From JACRBK01 sp964427955 (GTDB lineage: Bacteria; Chloroflexota; Anaerolineae; Aggregatilineales; Aggregatilineaceae), in assembly GCA_964427955.1 (NCBI GenBank), contig CAYRWY010000061.1, positions 1-18,502 on the forward strand: a DNA stretch of 18,502 bases. Reading direction: 5' to 3'. The notes below the pieces were generated by a model, which worked only from the letters and a program-made list of their open reading frames with translations, was not told the origin of the DNA and did not search any database. How positions within the stretch are numbered: the stretch's first letter is position 1; each line of letters begins with the position of its first letter. Position numbers and translations under genes: made by a program. This document shows positions 8,348-15,275 of the stretch, in pieces.

Positions 8348-8651
8348 GCAGTAGCGTCCAATCTCGACATTTCATATCTGGGAATGCTTAAAATAACCGG
8401 AATCGGACCAAAAGCCAAAATGTAGTCATTTCATAAGTTGCAGGATCACCAAAATCGGCAAAAATATATCATGGGTCGGCTCATATCTCAGGGAAAGCAG
8501 CGCACTTGGCAATTCTGCTCAAGGCACGGTATTATGAATTGCTATCCAGAGCTAAGCGTTGTACTATACTGAGATACATAAATTGATGTTATAACCCAAA
8601 CACGAAGTCTACCGAAGAACTTGATTGAGTTCGGGTGACGGGCGATATTCA

Positions 8652-8717
8652 CGCCCAATTTCAATTATACCAGTCTCATTGTAGGCTGTCATGATTTTTG
8701 CTAATTGAAATTGGACG
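8652..8717. repeat. Long inverted repeat, candidate operator
   Basis: Arm ccaatttcaatta (8655-8667) is exactly complementary to taattgaaattgg (8702-8714), with 34 bp between. Two further pairs (8652-8653 with 8716-8717) extend it after one mismatch. Each arm is itself close to a dyad, AATT-N2-AATT. The right arm contains the -35 box TTGAAA of the predicted promoter. This arrangement suits a regulator binding two sites, but the protein is unknown. Confidence 0.5.
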
Positions 8718-8733
8718 TTTATTTTCGTATGAT
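8705..8733 (+). promoter_or_regulatory. Sigma-70-type promoter for the exported SH3/beta-propeller gene
   Basis: TTGAAA (8705-8710) and TATGAT (8728-8733) are separated by exactly 17 bp; each box matches 5 of 6 consensus bases. The start would be near 8740, giving a ~95-nt leader. The -35 box overlaps the right arm of the inverted repeat, so access to the promoter may be controlled there. Confidence 0.6.
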
Positions 8734-8835
8734 GTTCTATAGTTGAGAGATTGGGCAGTGCTGGTCTCGTTGGGCCAATCTTCCTCTCAGAGGTCTGTGC
8801 TTGGGGGAGAAGTGGGATAGCTGAAGGAGTTTTCG

Positions 8836-9393
8836 ATGCGTTTGAAACACCTAGTCCTCATCGCTGTTTTAGTTGTTGCTCTAATTCCGGCTATGCCCGT
8901 AGCGCGGGCGCAAGACAATTATGAGCAGCTTGTTCGTCGGGCGCTGTCTGAACTGGGGACCAATTGTGCGAACCTGGACGCAAACAGCGCGTGTTATGGT
9001 TTCGCGAAGGTTCAGGCGACGTTTAGCGAAACGACCGCTTTTGATGCCCCCGGTAGTCGGGCTGCCTTGACTGGCCTCACCGCGCTGCAAACCTCAGCTC
9101 TCAATCTGGGCGACAGCACGTGGGGTGTGGCAGTGATGAATGTCCAGGCCAATGTCCCGACTGGATTGACCAACCGTTCAGCGGTCTTCACCCTGTTGGG
9201 TGATGTGGTCGTTGAGAACGCCGTCCCGGCGGACAGCGCGCTCATCCCGGTACCTCCCGTGGCCATTACCACGGTCGCCCAGGAGAAATTGCAGGGCGGG
9301 CCGGGCAAGGATGCGGCTGTGTTGGGAACCGTCGCCAGCGGGACATGCTGCAAGCTGACGGCGTCAGCGCGGATGGAAGCTGGGTGCGGGTGA
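8836..9393 (+). CDS. Exported SH3/beta-propeller protein, N-terminal part (frameshifted)
   Basis: The ATG at 8836 follows a strong ribosome-binding site (GAAGGAG, 6 bp upstream). Residues 1-25 form a signal peptide ending ARA before QDN, so the protein is exported. The next ~140 residues are a small domain that I do not recognise. From ~145 a bacterial SH3 domain begins (ITTVAQEKLQGGPGKDAAVLGTVASG). After codon 169 the frame turns into CKLTASARMEAGCG and stops at 9393, while the rest of the SH3 domain (MLQADGVSADGSWVRV) continues in another frame from 9345. This and the following entry are therefore almost certainly one gene, 8836-11093, of ~752 residues, disrupted by loss of one base in or near the GGG at 9340-9342. 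One added G gives AGC GGG GAC ATG CTG and restores the frame. Either a sequencing error or a real frameshift mutation would explain it. Confidence 0.85.
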   Translation: MRLKHLVLIAVLVVALIPAMPVARAQDNYEQLVRRALSELGTNCANLDANSACYGFAKVQATFSETTAFDAPGSRAALTGLTALQTSALNLGDSTWGVAVMNVQANVPTGLTNRSAVFTLLGDVVVENAVPADSALIPVPPVAITTVAQEKLQGGPGKDAAVLGTVASGTCCKLTASARMEAGCG

Positions 9394-11093
9394 TGTTCGA
9401 AGAGCAGGTGGCGTGGGTGATGGCGGAAGCGTTGGATCCCGCGGCGGGCCTGGGCGCACTGCCTGTGATCCGCCAGGACAGCCTGACCCCGATGCAGTCC
9501 TTCACGTTCAAGACGGGGGGCAGTGCGCCGCCGTCGCTGAAGGTTCCTCCGCATGTTCTGATTGTGCAGAGCCCGGAGAATACGTCTGTCGAGATTATCG
9601 CCAACGGCACGAAAATCCGCGTGTTGGGCACGATCTTCCTGCGTACCCTGTCGGACGGTCGCAACCAACTCATCACGGTCGATGGTGATGCGATCCTCTT
9701 CCCGGGTGCCCTCAACCAGGTCAAGGTGACGGCGGGAACGTCGATCGTTTTCGGGGCCGACTCGTGGACCGGCTGGCAAATTGTGGATGAGGGTGGCTGG
9801 GAAAGCTACGGAGAACTCATTTACATCCCGGGCAATATCATTTACACGACCATCAAGCTGCCCGTGGTGATCAAGCCGTCGGGCACGGGTGAAGTCACGA
9901 TCACGATTGAAACCCAGACGGGCATCTATATCCCCATTCCTCCGGTCCCGCGTCCTCCGTTTGGGGTTCCGGTGGACTATGGCACGCCCGGTCAGGACCT
10001 CGAACGGCTGGCCTGGGAACCGATCACCATCGGCTGCGCAGCTTGCCAGCCTGATGAGGTGTTCTATCACAGCGATGCCAGCGGCGACTGGGACATCTAT
10101 CGCCTGAACAGCACCGGCACCGACGAGCAAAGCAACAATGTCTCGAAGGGTGTGGGCAGCCAGGATTTGCAGCCCAGCTTCTCGGCGGACGGGCAGTGGG
10201 TCGCCTTCACGACCAATCGTGACGTCGTCGGCGGCTGGGAAGTCTACCTGGCGAGCCCGGATGGGGCGAAGCAGGCACGCCTGACCTACAATTCGGGCAA
10301 CGATGTGAACCCGGTGTGGGGCCCCGCCAACTTGATCGCGTGGGAAAGCAACCGTACCGGCAACTGGGATATCTTCATGGCGGACGTGTCGGGCGATGCA
10401 ACCCCGGTCAATCTCACCGAAGACCCGGCCAATGACATCAACCCCTTCTGGTTCTCGGATGGTGGCTGCGATAAGCCCGGCGACAGCAAGGTGGTTTTCC
10501 AGAGTGACCGTGATGGCGACTGGGAAATCTACATGCTGGATGTCGTCACCAAAGAGCTGACCAAGCTTACCGATAACGACATCGAAGATCAGGTCCCGGT
10601 TCTGTCGCCCGATGGCGGCAAGGTAGCCTGGGTACAGTTGAACGAATATGGCGTCTATGACCTGTGGATCATGGACCTGAGCACGCTGGAAGCCACGAAA
10701 CTGGCCTCGATGGGTGCTGACATCGCCGGGCATACCTTCTCGCCCGACGGGTCGATCGTGGCCTTCCAGGCCAACTCGGATGGGGACTTCGACGTGTACG
10801 CGGTGGATGTGGCAACTGATCTGATCAAAGATGTGACCAACAACAACTTTGAAGATCGCGCGCCCAGCTTCCTGTGCGACGGGTCGATGCTGGTCTACCA
10901 CTCCGACGCTGCGGCGGACGCGGAACACCCCGGCCAGCGTGAACTGTTCGAAGTCAATCCTCTGCCGCTGGACGGTCCGTCCAACACGCCGGAGCGCATG
11001 ACCGAACAGGTGAACGCGGATGATATTTATCCGGTGGCCGATCCGCATGACGAAATCAACAGTAAAGAGGGTCGTACTCCGGCACACTCGTAG
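9345..11093 (+). CDS. SH3/TolB-like beta-propeller protein, C-terminal part (frameshifted)
   Basis: This is the continuation of the preceding entry in a different frame. The ATG at 9345 lies in the middle of an SH3 domain and has no ribosome-binding site, so it is unlikely to be a true start. The fragment begins with the second half of the SH3 domain (SWVRVMFEEQVAWV). A beta-rich region of ~180 residues with no named domain follows, then a Pro-rich linker (IPIPPVPRPPFGVP). Six or seven PD40/TolB-like blades come next, each with a segment such as GDWDIYRL, GGWEVYLA, GNWDIFMA, GDWEIYML, VYDLWIMD or GDFDVYAV, followed by an 'S-x-DG' turn in several blades. Such propellers usually bind proteins or ligands and have no catalytic signature here. 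The product should be extracytoplasmic. A strong terminator follows the TAG at 11093. Confidence 0.85.
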   Translation: MLQADGVSADGSWVRVMFEEQVAWVMAEALDPAAGLGALPVIRQDSLTPMQSFTFKTGGSAPPSLKVPPHVLIVQSPENTSVEIIANGTKIRVLGTIFLRTLSDGRNQLITVDGDAILFPGALNQVKVTAGTSIVFGADSWTGWQIVDEGGWESYGELIYIPGNIIYTTIKLPVVIKPSGTGEVTITIETQTGIYIPIPPVPRPPFGVPVDYGTPGQDLERLAWEPITIGCAACQPDEVFYHSDASGDWDIYRLNSTGTDEQSNNVSKGVGSQDLQPSFSADGQWVAFTTNRDVVGGWEVYLASPDGAKQARLTYNSGNDVNPVWGPANLIAWESNRTGNWDIFMADVSGDATPVNLTEDPANDINPFWFSDGGCDKPGDSKVVFQSDRDGDWEIYMLDVVTKELTKLTDNDIEDQVPVLSPDGGKVAWVQLNEYGVYDLWIMDLSTLEATKLASMGADIAGHTFSPDGSIVAFQANSDGDFDVYAVDVATDLIKDVTNNNFEDRAPSFLCDGSMLVYHSDAAADAEHPGQRELFEVNPLPLDGPSNTPERMTEQVNADDIYPVADPHDEINSKEGRTPAHS

Positions 11094-11106
11094 AGATGCC
11101 GCTGTC

Positions 11107-11130
11107 CAGGCAGGGTTCTGGCCCTGCCTG
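11107..11130 (+). terminator. Hairpin after the beta-propeller gene
   Basis: A perfect 9-bp stem (11107-11115 with 11122-11130, caggcaggg/ccctgcctg) with a 6-nt loop lies 13 bp after the stop. It lacks a T-run and is followed 17 bp later by a complete terminator, so it probably supports that terminator or protects the mRNA end. Confidence 0.4.
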
Positions 11131-11147
11131 ATCGGATCAACGCATGG

Positions 11148-11182
11148 AAAGAGAGTCTTCGGCTCGAAGGCTCTCTTTTTTT
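11148..11182 (+). terminator. Intrinsic terminator of the SH3/beta-propeller gene
   Basis: AAAGAGAG-T-CTTCG (11148-11161) pairs with CGAAG-G-CTCTCTTT (11165-11178), a 14-bp stem with one G-U pair and a 3-nt loop. It is followed by further T residues to 11182. This is a classic rho-independent terminator on the plus strand. Confidence 0.85.
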
Positions 11183-11194
11183 CGTAACTGTAAT

Positions 11195-11222
11195 TTGTTG
11201 TATCCTTCGTCCAGCATATAAT
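11195..11222 (+). promoter_or_regulatory. Promoter of the GldG/IFT52-like gene pair
   Basis: A perfect -10 box TATAAT lies at 11217-11222, with TTGTTG (11195-11200) 16 bp upstream as -35. It sits just after the terminator of the previous gene and ~48 bp before the ATG at 11270, which fits an independent transcription unit for the two paralogous genes. Confidence 0.55.
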
Positions 11223-11269
11223 GGAAGGGCAAGTCGCCATCGCAAGAATCGCAGAGAGGGTGTTTGAGT

Positions 11270-12388
11270 ATGCGTCGCAAGGTCCTGTTGGTCTGTTCGG
11301 CGTTTGTGATCGTGATCGGAATGATCGCGGCTGCCGGTGTTCACTCCCTTCCGAAAGCCCAGGCGGACAATTTTCTCCAGGACGTTCCACGTCTGGATGG
11401 CTATCACATCTACTTTTCGGAATCTGCTGGAGAAGCCAGCCGTTTTGACCGTTCGGGAACCGGGCTGTCGCGCCTGGCCGGGCTGATCGAGCTGCTAGGG
11501 GCTAATATGTATACCCTCGAGTGGCGCAACGGTATTCCTGCTGATGCTGATCTGGTCGTGATCGCCGGACCGACCGCTGATCTGCCCGCGGAGCAGATCG
11601 CCTGGCTGTGGTCCTACGTCCAGGACGGTGGGCGCCTGCTACTGCTGGCCGATCCGATCGTGGGAACGTCAAAAGCTTTCAAGGCCAGGGCGGGCTTGTT
11701 TCAGTTGATGTGGGATGATATGGGGCTGCGCGGGCGTGAAGATGTGGTCGTCACCGAAAGCGGTGAAACGCGTCAAGTCATTCCGCCTGTTCCTAAGCCT
11801 AAAGCTGACCAACCGACCCCCACGCCTCCGGCGGCGGTCGATGTGCCGGTCCTGATCAGTGAATTCTCGGCGACCAGTGTGAATACGCTGCACCCGATTG
11901 GGTCTGGTCTGACAGGCGGTTTACATTTCTCTGGGGCACGTTCTATCGAAGTGGACTCCGCGCCGCGCCAGTCTCAGGTGACGCCACTCGTGTATTCCGA
12001 CAGCACCTTTTATGGTGAGATCGAGTTTGGCACCTACCTCCAGTTGGGGTATGTGCAGTTCAATATCGATACCGATACCACCCGCACGAGCCTGGCTCTG
12101 GCGGCGGCGATGGATAACATTGCGACCGGGGGACGCGTGGTCCTCATTGGAGATCGGGATTTCGCCACCAACGGCAGCGGGCTGCAAACCTCACCCGCTT
12201 ACAGTGCTTCCTTTGTTTACCCGGACAATCCGCGCTTCTTGCTGAACGCGGTTGCCTGGCTGCTGGGCGTTGAGTCGAATGCCAGCTTGTTGACGTTCCC
12301 GACTCCCGGTCCCACTGCGACCCCGACGACGACTCCGTCGCCCACGCCGTCGCCCGAACCCAGCGCCACTCCAACGCTTACTCAGTAA
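11270..12388 (+). CDS. Exported GldG/IFT52-like (DUF4350-type) protein with Thr/Pro-rich tail
   Basis: The ATG at 11270 is preceded at 9 bp by GAGAGGG; a TTG six bases earlier is too close to that site. Residues 1-~30 form a signal peptide (hydrophobic stretch, then PKAQA before DNF). The body (~35-340) has the alternating strand/helix pattern of the GldG/IFT52-like, class I glutamine-amidotransferase-like fold: YHIYFSES, LIELLGANMYTLEW, DLVVIAGPTADLPAEQIAWLWSYV and GGRLLLLADP, then near the end GGRVVLIGDRDF and NPRFLLNAVAWLLG. No catalytic Cys nucleophile is visible, so a binding or structural role is more likely than enzymatic activity. A PTPTPP linker interrupts the domain, and the last ~29 residues are Thr/Pro/Ser-rich, which suggests a wall-spanning or glycosylated tail. 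GldG itself is part of an ABC exporter, but no ABC subunits are nearby. It is paralogous to the next gene and 11 bp upstream of it. Confidence 0.75.
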   Translation: MRRKVLLVCSAFVIVIGMIAAAGVHSLPKAQADNFLQDVPRLDGYHIYFSESAGEASRFDRSGTGLSRLAGLIELLGANMYTLEWRNGIPADADLVVIAGPTADLPAEQIAWLWSYVQDGGRLLLLADPIVGTSKAFKARAGLFQLMWDDMGLRGREDVVVTESGETRQVIPPVPKPKADQPTPTPPAAVDVPVLISEFSATSVNTLHPIGSGLTGGLHFSGARSIEVDSAPRQSQVTPLVYSDSTFYGEIEFGTYLQLGYVQFNIDTDTTRTSLALAAAMDNIATGGRVVLIGDRDFATNGSGLQTSPAYSASFVYPDNPRFLLNAVAWLLGVESNASLLTFPTPGPTATPTTTPSPTPSPEPSATPTLTQ

Positions 12389-12399
12389 CGAGTTATCCT

Positions 12400-14106
12400 A
12401 TGCGACGGTGGCTGTGTTTGGTGTTGGCGGTGGCGATCACGCTCACAGGGGGCTCCAGTCCGGGACGTGCCCAGGCTCAGTCACGCCCGGTAGTGGTCTT
12501 TATCGAGGACAAGGCGCTGCTCACCTCCCCGGTGACCGACGCCGGTCCCGATAGTGTCACCCGGCTGCGGCAAATGTTCGTGGATCTAGGCGCCGAAGTC
12601 CGCTGGCAGAACCTGGAGACGGACTTGCCGGACGATACGGGCGTCGTGGTCCTGGTACGTCCCTTGAGTGAGCTGTCGGCGGTCCAGTTGGGACGGCTCT
12701 GGATCGCGCTTCATCATGGGGCGCATCTGCTGTTAGCGGTTGATCCGGCGGGCCTGACCGTTGAACGGGGAGAAGGGGTGGTCGTTCCCAACCCGGAGCG
12801 TTCGACCAGCGGACTGGCCAAGCTGCTCCTGGCGTTCTATGGGATCGGTCTGCAAGACACCCTGTTGACTTCTCCCTGGTTCAGCACGGCGTCTCTCACG
12901 AGCCAGTTCACGACTTTTGTCACGACTTACCCCGAAGATGTGGTTTCTCATCCGGTCGCGGAACCGCTGTTGGTGCCTGATCTGCCGGTGGAAGTCTGGG
13001 GGGCGCGCTCTCTCAGGGTGGAGCCGTTCGGAATGCGCAACTACGCCGTCCCGCTGCTGTATACCCGCGAGGAGTACGGCGAGGTGAATACCAAAGCTAT
13101 CCCTTCGACACGGGTGACGGAACCGGAAGCATTGGAGATCAACCTGGATCAGGATGTGCAGGGGCATTTGCTGGTCGGTGCGCTGGGCGAAAACAGCCAG
13201 ACGCATTCGCGCGTGGTCGTGCTCGGCGATTCGGAGATGGTCCAGAACGATTTTGGACTGGCCATCGACGCCGATGGGATTACGCCCCTGTATCCTGGCA
13301 ACTGGGTACTGGCTCAACGTATCGTCGCCTGGCTGCTCAACCTGCCGGTGAATACCTGGCCGTCGCTGTCGTCGCACTTCACCTGGATCGCCTTAGATGG
13401 TCAAGGATCGGAATGGGCAAATGTGCCCGATCTGATCACCGATGATGTCCAGGATGCGCTGGTGGACCGCTACGACATTCAGACGGTGCGGGCCTTTCGT
13501 GATGATAGTTTCATGTATTTGCTGGTCAACCTGGTCGAGCCGCCCAATCCTGAAGTCCGGCTGATCCTGGGGTTGGAAAATAACTATGATGCGGTGACCG
13601 ACGTCCACCTGGCGATCACGACCGAAGCGGTCACCCTGATCGCCGAGGACGGATCGCAGCGCGTGGTGCCCGATGCTCAGATGGCGGTAGGGACGGCGCT
13701 GGAAGTACGTCTGCCGCTGCGGGTGACCGGCGTAGGAGCCACGATCAGCGAGCTGTGTGTGGCAGACAGCCGGACCCCGCTCACCACGGAGCCGCTGGAC
13801 TGCATCGATCAGCCGCCCGCCGTCGTGCCGGTGGCGGCTACCGAAGCTCCTCTTGAGATTCTGTCCCCCGACGGCCCGCGGATGATCGTCCGCACCCTGG
13901 AGCCAACGGTCAACGTCCGGCTCCAGCCGAATACCGACTCCGGCGTGATCGAACTGGTCCCGAACGGGAAGGAGTTTGCGGTCCTGGGACGCGACGAGGC
14001 GGGGGATTGGATTCTGGTGCAGAATGCCCGCTATGAAGGTTGGATAGCGACCGTCTTGGGATCGGTCAACACCGATGTGATGAGTCTGCCTGTCGTGCAG
14101 CCTTAA
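12400..14106 (+). CDS. Exported GldG/IFT52-like protein with CBM9-like and C-terminal SH3 domains
   Basis: The protein has 568 residues with a signal peptide (~1-26, ending AQA before QSR). Residues ~30-320 repeat the fold of the preceding gene, with matching landmarks: VVVLVRPLSELSAVQLGRLW, GAHLLLAVDP, WGARSLRVEP, RVVVLGDSEM and QRIVAWLLNLP. Residues ~325-455 (IALDGQGSEWANVPDLITDD, then DDSFMYLLVNL) resemble the CBM9-like/DOMON-like beta-sandwich, typified by a 'DG-x-x-x-DW' start and a 'DD-x-x-x-Y-x-x-x' strand; that fold often binds carbohydrate. Residues ~500-558 are a bacterial SH3 domain (VNVRLQPNTDSGVIELVPNG, then GDWILVQNARYEGWI). It is expected to act outside the membrane, perhaps on wall or polysaccharide. 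The 11-bp gap to the upstream paralogue shows one operon, although the ribosome-binding site is poor. Exact function is unknown. Confidence 0.78.
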   Translation: MRRWLCLVLAVAITLTGGSSPGRAQAQSRPVVVFIEDKALLTSPVTDAGPDSVTRLRQMFVDLGAEVRWQNLETDLPDDTGVVVLVRPLSELSAVQLGRLWIALHHGAHLLLAVDPAGLTVERGEGVVVPNPERSTSGLAKLLLAFYGIGLQDTLLTSPWFSTASLTSQFTTFVTTYPEDVVSHPVAEPLLVPDLPVEVWGARSLRVEPFGMRNYAVPLLYTREEYGEVNTKAIPSTRVTEPEALEINLDQDVQGHLLVGALGENSQTHSRVVVLGDSEMVQNDFGLAIDADGITPLYPGNWVLAQRIVAWLLNLPVNTWPSLSSHFTWIALDGQGSEWANVPDLITDDVQDALVDRYDIQTVRAFRDDSFMYLLVNLVEPPNPEVRLILGLENNYDAVTDVHLAITTEAVTLIAEDGSQRVVPDAQMAVGTALEVRLPLRVTGVGATISELCVADSRTPLTTEPLDCIDQPPAVVPVAATEAPLEILSPDGPRMIVRTLEPTVNVRLQPNTDSGVIELVPNGKEFAVLGRDEAGDWILVQNARYEGWIATVLGSVNTDVMSLPVVQP

Positions 14107-14134
14107 CCCGGCTTTTTTTCTGCCGTCGATGAAC

Positions 14135-14168
14135 AACAGCCGCCCGGACTCCGCGCGGCTGTTTTGTT
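14135..14168 (+). terminator. Intrinsic terminator of the GldG/IFT52-like operon
   Basis: AACAGCCGC (14135-14143) pairs perfectly with GCGGCTGTT (14155-14163). The 11-nt loop can form an inner CGG/CCG stem. TTTTGTT follows on the plus strand. It lies ~28 bp after the stop. Confidence 0.7.
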
Positions 14169-14208
14169 GGGGTTCCGTAAATTCTCTACACGGCTGGGAA
14201 ATTTTTCC

Positions 14209-14237
14209 TTGTTCCGACGATCGGGGTCCCAGATAAT
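14209..14237 (+). promoter_or_regulatory. Candidate promoter of the MBL-hydrolase/Crp operon
   Basis: TTGTTC (14209-14214) and GATAAT (14232-14237) are separated by 17 bp. The -10 box matches 5 of 6 consensus bases; the -35 keeps TTG only. It lies just after a terminator and ~40 bp before a gene with a strong ribosome-binding site. Confidence 0.45.
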
Positions 14238-14279
14238 ACAGATAGATTTTGTGCTGGACACCTCAAAGGAGCGAGCCTA

Positions 14280-15260
14280 ATGTCTCAAACGATGCGAGTC
14301 AAATTCTGGGGTGTACGCGGCAGTTATCCTACCCCTGGCGCGGGCACCGTCGAGTTCGGCGGCAATACGGCGTGCGTGCAGGTGAGCGCCGGAGGACAGA
14401 CCATCATCCTGGACGCCGGAACGGGGATCATCGACCTGGGGCGCACGTTGTCCGCCGAGGCGCGGCTGCACGGCACCCCCGTCGAAGTCGTGCTGCTGTT
14501 CAGCCATTTTCATCACGATCACCTCCTGGGGTTCCCGTTTTTCGCCCCGGCCTATCATCCGTTGGCCCGGCTGCACCTGGTAGGGCCGGAGCTGTTCGCG
14601 CAGAATGTCGAGGCGGTGCTGGCGCGCAACCAGGTGCCGCCGCTGTTCCCGGTGACGCTGCAAGATATGGCGGCGATCAAGAATATCCACACGGTGCAGG
14701 ATCGGGATACGCTGCTGCTGCGAAATGGGGTGGCTCCGCGCAAAATCGCCGACCGGTCCCAGGGGCTGCTGCCCGAGGATGCGATCCTGATCCGGGTGCT
14801 GCGCTCGTATGCGCATCCCGGCGGCGTGCTGTGCTACCGGATCGAATATGGGGGCCATGCGGTGGTGTATGCCACCGACACCGAGGGCTATATCGGCACC
14901 GACCGGCGGCTGGTCGCGTTTGCTCAAGGGGCCGACCTGCTGATCCACGACGCGCAGTACAGCGAAGAACACTACTACGGGCAGCGTTCCGGCGTGCCGT
15001 CTACCCAGGGGTATGGGCATTCTACCGCGCGTATGGCCTGCGAAGTGGCCGCCGCGGCGGGGGTGGGCCAACTGGTGTTGTTCCATCACGATCCAGGGTA
15101 CGATGATGAGACACTGCGCCAGAACGAGCGCGAGGCCCAAAGCTGGTTTTCTCAGGTGGTAGCTGCCCGTGAAGGGCAGGAGATCGAAGTGGCATCGGGC
15201 CGCGCAGCCCGCCAGGATGAGAGTGTGGTGGCGGTGCACGCGGGCGGCTCAGCCCAATGA
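14280..15260 (+). CDS. Metallo-beta-lactamase-fold hydrolase (PhnP/phosphodiesterase-like)
   Basis: The ATG at 14280 follows AAAGGAG at 8 bp. The protein has 326 residues, no signal peptide, and should be a cytoplasmic di-metal hydrolase. Its start VKFWGVRGSYPTPG and the GGNTACV segment are typical of the PhnP/RNase Z-like branch of the MBL superfamily. Metal ligands are intact: H76, H78, D80 and H81 in SHFHHDHLLG, H179 in SYAHPGG, D200 in YATDTEG, and H269/H270 in LVLFHHDPG; GYGHST (244-249) is also typical. The likely substrates are phosphodiesters, for example cyclic phosphates, but none is proven. A ~40-residue tail lies beyond the domain. The gene ends 15 bp before the Crp-type regulator, so the two are co-transcribed. 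A link between a phosphodiesterase and a cyclic-nucleotide-binding regulator is attractive but inferred. Confidence 0.88.
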   Translation: MSQTMRVKFWGVRGSYPTPGAGTVEFGGNTACVQVSAGGQTIILDAGTGIIDLGRTLSAEARLHGTPVEVVLLFSHFHHDHLLGFPFFAPAYHPLARLHLVGPELFAQNVEAVLARNQVPPLFPVTLQDMAAIKNIHTVQDRDTLLLRNGVAPRKIADRSQGLLPEDAILIRVLRSYAHPGGVLCYRIEYGGHAVVYATDTEGYIGTDRRLVAFAQGADLLIHDAQYSEEHYYGQRSGVPSTQGYGHSTARMACEVAAAAGVGQLVLFHHDPGYDDETLRQNEREAQSWFSQVVAAREGQEIEVASGRAARQDESVVAVHAGGSAQ

Positions 15261-15275
15261 GCAAGGGGGAGAGTC

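Larger units (their letters stand above)
8348..8835. other. AT-rich divergent intergenic region (488 bp)
   Basis: This gap between the minus-strand BY-kinase gene and the plus-strand exported-protein gene is clearly richer in A and T than its surroundings. It contains no convincing protein gene. It holds the plus-strand promoter and inverted repeat listed separately. For the minus strand, the best promoter I see is weak: TTGGCT (8418-8413), 17 bp, TATTTT (8395-8390), which would put the start close to the BY-kinase ATG. A short stem (gggcg/cgccc at 8640-8644 and 8652-8656) abuts the inverted repeat. An unrecognised small RNA in 8400-8650 cannot be excluded. Confidence 0.5.

Noticed and set aside
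8228..8425. A 65-codon plus-strand open frame extending into the AT-rich divergent region
   Set aside because: Most of it is antisense to the BY-kinase N-terminus, and it has no ribosome-binding site or recognisable protein features.
9336..9350. Programmed -1 ribosomal frameshifting at the SH3 junction
   Set aside because: No slippery heptamer or obvious downstream stem was seen, and a one-base indel in the GGG run explains the data more simply.
9012..11390. A very long open frame (792 codons) on the minus strand opposite the exported beta-propeller gene
   Set aside because: It is antisense to the plus-strand protein with signal peptide, SH3 and propeller repeats; its translation is rich in Arg, His and Val without domain structure, as is usual for shadow frames in GC-rich DNA.
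14111..14125. CGGC and GCCG around a run of seven T as a terminator after the second GldG-like gene
   Set aside because: The T-run falls in the loop rather than after a stem, so it cannot act as an intrinsic terminator; the hairpin at 14135-14168 is a better candidate.
14277..15239. A 320-codon minus-strand open frame opposite the MBL hydrolase
   Set aside because: The plus strand has the full metal-binding motif set and a strong ribosome-binding site; the opposite frame shows no recognisable domain.
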